Shown here: positions 5,832 through 7,137 of the stretch, in pieces
How positions within the stretch are numbered: the stretch's first letter is position 1
Layout of the letters: every line of letters starts with the position of its first letter
NCBI GenBank assembly: GCA_030620925.1
Contig: JAUXIQ010000097.1
Location: forward strand, 1-7,137
DNA: 7,137 bases
DNA from: Nitrospinota bacterium
Lineage (GTDB): Bacteria > JAUXIQ01
Direction: 5' to 3'
The notes under the pieces: generated by a model
The model's database searches: none
What the model saw: only the letters and a program-made list of their open reading frames with translations
What the model was told of the DNA's origin: nothing
Made by a program: the position numbers and the translations under genes

Positions 5832-5851
5832 AGATGGAGAAAGGAGGTAAT

Positions 5852-6604
5852 ATGGAACTGATAATCCTGGGGTCGGGGACGGCGGTGCCTTCCGCACGGC
5901 GGGGCGCTTCGGGCCTGGTGATAGTGGTAGGGGATGAACCCGTCCTTTTCGACAGCGGGCCGGGCACGCTGCAGCGCCTCGCCGGAGCGGGCGTAGACTG
6001 CCGCCGTCTGGAGAGGGTCTTCTACACTCACCTGCATCCGGACCACACTGCGGAGCTTGTCCCCCTGCTTTTTCTCTTCAGGAACCCTGATTACCTCCGG
6101 GATAAGGACCTCACTATAACCGGCCCCACCGGGTTTGAAGAATTTTACCGCAAGCTTCATGATACCTACGGCAGATGGGCGGCCGCCGAGGGGTATGAGC
6201 TTCGGATTAAAGAGGTGTTGAACAGCGAGCTGGATGCGGGAGGGTACAGGGTGAAGTCCAGAGAAGTGCTCCACACCGAGTACAGCGTTGGTTATCGCCT
6301 CGAAGATAGCAGCGGCTCTTCCATAGCTTATTCGGGGGATACAGCTTATTGCCGGGGAATAGTGGAATTGGGCGCGGGTGCGGATATACTGGTTCTCGAA
6401 TGTTCATTTCCCGACGGAGTGAAATCGGCGGACCATCTGACCCCTTCCGGCGCGGGGCGTATAGCCACAGAAACCGGCTGCGAACTGCTGGTGCTCACCC
6501 ACTTTTATCCACAGTGCGAGAACACGGATATTCTGGCGCAGGTGCGGGAGACATATAAAGGTGAGGTGGTGATGGCCGAAGACCAGATGCGCCTCAAAGT
6601 TTAA
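5852..6604 (+). CDS. Metallo-beta-lactamase-fold hydrolase, ribonuclease Z-like
   Basis: The protein has 250 residues. The start at 5852 is preferred because AAGGAGG (5841-5847) precedes it and the protein opens directly with the first strand MELIILGSGTAVPS; an ATG at 5834 would place the ribosome binding site inside the gene. The full metal site is visible: THLHPDH (59-65: His60, His62, Asp64, His65), His141 in LHTEYS, Asp163 in YSGDT, and His217 in THFYP. This is the arrangement of the RNase Z / arylsulfatase AtsA-like branch. It is shorter than true tRNase Z (about 300 residues) and I see no glycine-rich flexible arm, so tRNA processing is doubtful and a small-molecule ester, phosphodiester or sulfate substrate is possible. 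No signal peptide is seen. It converges on the PorB gene. Confidence 0.9.
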   Translation: MELIILGSGTAVPSARRGASGLVIVVGDEPVLFDSGPGTLQRLAGAGVDCRRLERVFYTHLHPDHTAELVPLLFLFRNPDYLRDKDLTITGPTGFEEFYRKLHDTYGRWAAAEGYELRIKEVLNSELDAGGYRVKSREVLHTEYSVGYRLEDSSGSSIAYSGDTAYCRGIVELGAGADILVLECSFPDGVKSADHLTPSGAGRIATETGCELLVLTHFYPQCENTDILAQVRETYKGEVVMAEDQMRLKV

Positions 6605-6636
6605 TGCTGAGTTTAATCGCTATACGGAATTATAAT

Positions 6637-6733
6637 CGTAGGGGCAGGCCCCTGTGCCTGCCCAAATAATAAAAACGCCCATGATGGGCAACCATGTGCC
6701 CATAAAGGGCAACCACGGGGGGTTGCCCCTACG
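6637..6733 (+). repeat. Complete 97-bp hairpin element with perfect 10-bp terminal inverted repeats (copy D)
   Basis: CGTAGGGGCA (6637-6646) and TGCCCCTACG (6724-6733) are perfect inverted termini. Inside, GGGCAGGC/GCCTGCCC (6642-6663) forms an 8-bp hairpin. An A-rich linker and a tandemly doubled 21-bp unit follow. It is MITE-like, without coding capacity, and no clear target-site duplication is seen at its flanks. It sits between convergent genes, where the hairpins could help end transcription from either side, though no U-tract follows. Confidence 0.8.
6677..6718 (+). repeat. 21-bp tandem duplication inside the hairpin element
   Basis: Units 6677-6697 and 6698-6718 match at most positions (GCCCAT.A.GGGCAACCA.G). 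The copy at the window start (5-25, minus strand) has only one unit, so the element family varies in length by this unit. Confidence 0.7.
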
Positions 6734-6753
6734 GAGTTGTTGTTCATCAATAG

Positions 6754-7137
6754 TTATACCTCATCGGCGCGTTTGAGGAGGCGTTCCCATTTCTTTTTCA
6801 CCCGTTCCTCCACCTGGGTAATCTGCTCATCCGTCAGGTGGCGGAAACGGCCCTGCATCTCGAGGTATTCTTTGATGGGTTTCAGCTCTTCAGGTCGATG
6901 GTTCAGGGTGAAAACGCCTTCTTCTATCTCGAACAGCGGCCAGTAACCTGTCTGCACCGCCAGGCGGGCGACGTTTATCATCTGGTCTTCGGGGTATCCC
7001 CAGCCTGTGGGGCAGGTGTTCAATACCTCTATATATGAAAGCCCCCGCTTTTCCCGGCCCGTAATCTGGTGTGCCTTCTTGATTTTTCGCTTGAAATCTT
7101 TCATGTGGGAAACTGAGGCCTGGGCTATGTATGGGAG
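6754..7137 (-). CDS. 2-oxoacid (pyruvate-type):ferredoxin oxidoreductase beta subunit, C-terminal part
   Basis: Partial gene: the frame is open to the window edge, where upstream codons read LPYIAQASVSHMKDFKRKIKKA, so the apparent Met at 7104 is internal. The 127 visible residues match the PorB C-terminus. YIAQASVSH recalls the YVA-x-A segment after the thiamine-diphosphate-binding core. CPTGWGYPED contains the conserved late cysteine that, in this family, is the last ligand of the 4Fe-4S cluster. ARLAVQTGYWPLFE and a charged helical tail follow. The complex oxidatively decarboxylates pyruvate or a related 2-oxoacid to acyl-CoA, reducing ferredoxin, in the cytoplasm of anaerobes. Pyruvate versus 2-oxoisovalerate specificity cannot be told from this part. 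The other subunits (alpha, gamma, delta) would be expected upstream, beyond the window. Confidence 0.88.
   Translation of the reverse strand, partial: LPYIAQASVSHMKDFKRKIKKAHQITGREKRGLSYIEVLNTCPTGWGYPEDQMINVARLAVQTGYWPLFEIEEGVFTLNHRPEELKPIKEYLEMQGRFRHLTDEQITQVEERVKKKWERLLKRADEV

Larger units (their letters stand above)
5584..5851. other. Divergent intergenic region between the SDR and MBL-fold genes
   Basis: About 268 bp should hold promoters for both flanking genes. It contains an AT-rich stretch with a tandem GTTTAAA pair (5627-5641), a hairpin repeat (5777-5806), a small ACCAC/GTGGT hairpin (5805-5817) and a TATAAT hexamer near the right end. No small gene with a ribosome binding site was found, and no clear SDR promoter can be assigned. 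Confidence 0.5.

Noticed and set aside
5726-6274. Minus-strand open frame of 182 codons
   Set aside because: It overlaps the well-supported MBL-fold gene antisense and crosses the hairpin repeat, with no ribosome binding site or family motifs. It is a shadow of the high-GC coding frame.
6642-6675. Hairpin of copy D as an intrinsic terminator of the MBL-fold gene
   Set aside because: The stem is strong enough, but an A-rich rather than T-rich tract follows on the plus strand and no T-run follows on the minus strand. The hairpin is explained by the repeat element.

Overview
This window comes from a moderate-GC, probably anaerobic bacterium. The evidence is the C-terminal part of a ferredoxin-dependent 2-oxoacid oxidoreductase beta subunit (PorB type), an Old Yellow Enzyme relative with a C-terminal cysteine cluster, and a gene that appears to encode selenocysteine. 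Intergenic hairpin repeats bounded by CGTAGGGGC resemble ones I associate with Dehalococcoidia (Chloroflexota) and some Desulfobacterota metagenome bins. That taxonomic guess rests on memory and is weak.

Layout. Positions 1-376 are non-coding and hold a truncated hairpin element (1-65), a second two-hairpin element (89-142) and short palindromes. Two plus-strand genes follow: a VOC/glyoxalase-fold protein (377-967) and a thioredoxin-fold protein (1047-1616) whose active-site motif reads U-I-G-C only if the in-frame TGA at 1146-1148 is decoded as selenocysteine. A minus-strand block converges on these: a BadH-like SDR dehydrogenase (5583-4783) ended by its own strong terminator, then an alpha/beta hydrolase (4693-3893) and a flavin/Fe-S ene-reductase-like enzyme (3879-2719) 13 bp apart, then a 3-hydroxyisobutyrate-dehydrogenase-family protein (2588-1677) behind a 130-bp structured leader. 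Divergent from the SDR is a plus-strand metallo-beta-lactamase-fold hydrolase (5852-6604). It converges on the partial PorB gene (7137-6754), with a complete 97-bp hairpin element between them (6637-6733).

How the genes may work together. The SDR, ene-reductase, hydroxyacid dehydrogenase, hydrolase and 2-oxoacid:ferredoxin oxidoreductase would fit anaerobic breakdown of organic acids or CoA thioesters. No substrate can be assigned, and the strand changes and terminator argue against one single operon.

The main finding is the probable selenoprotein. Conventional gene calling would start it at Met40 (1164) and lose the redox centre. The reading is supported by a good ribosome binding site and start at 1047, thioredoxin-like sequence on both sides of the TGA, placement of the TGA at the first position of C-x-x-C, the cis-Pro motif downstream, a hand-folded SECIS-like hairpin at a suitable distance, and normal use of TGA as a stop in the neighbouring SDR gene.
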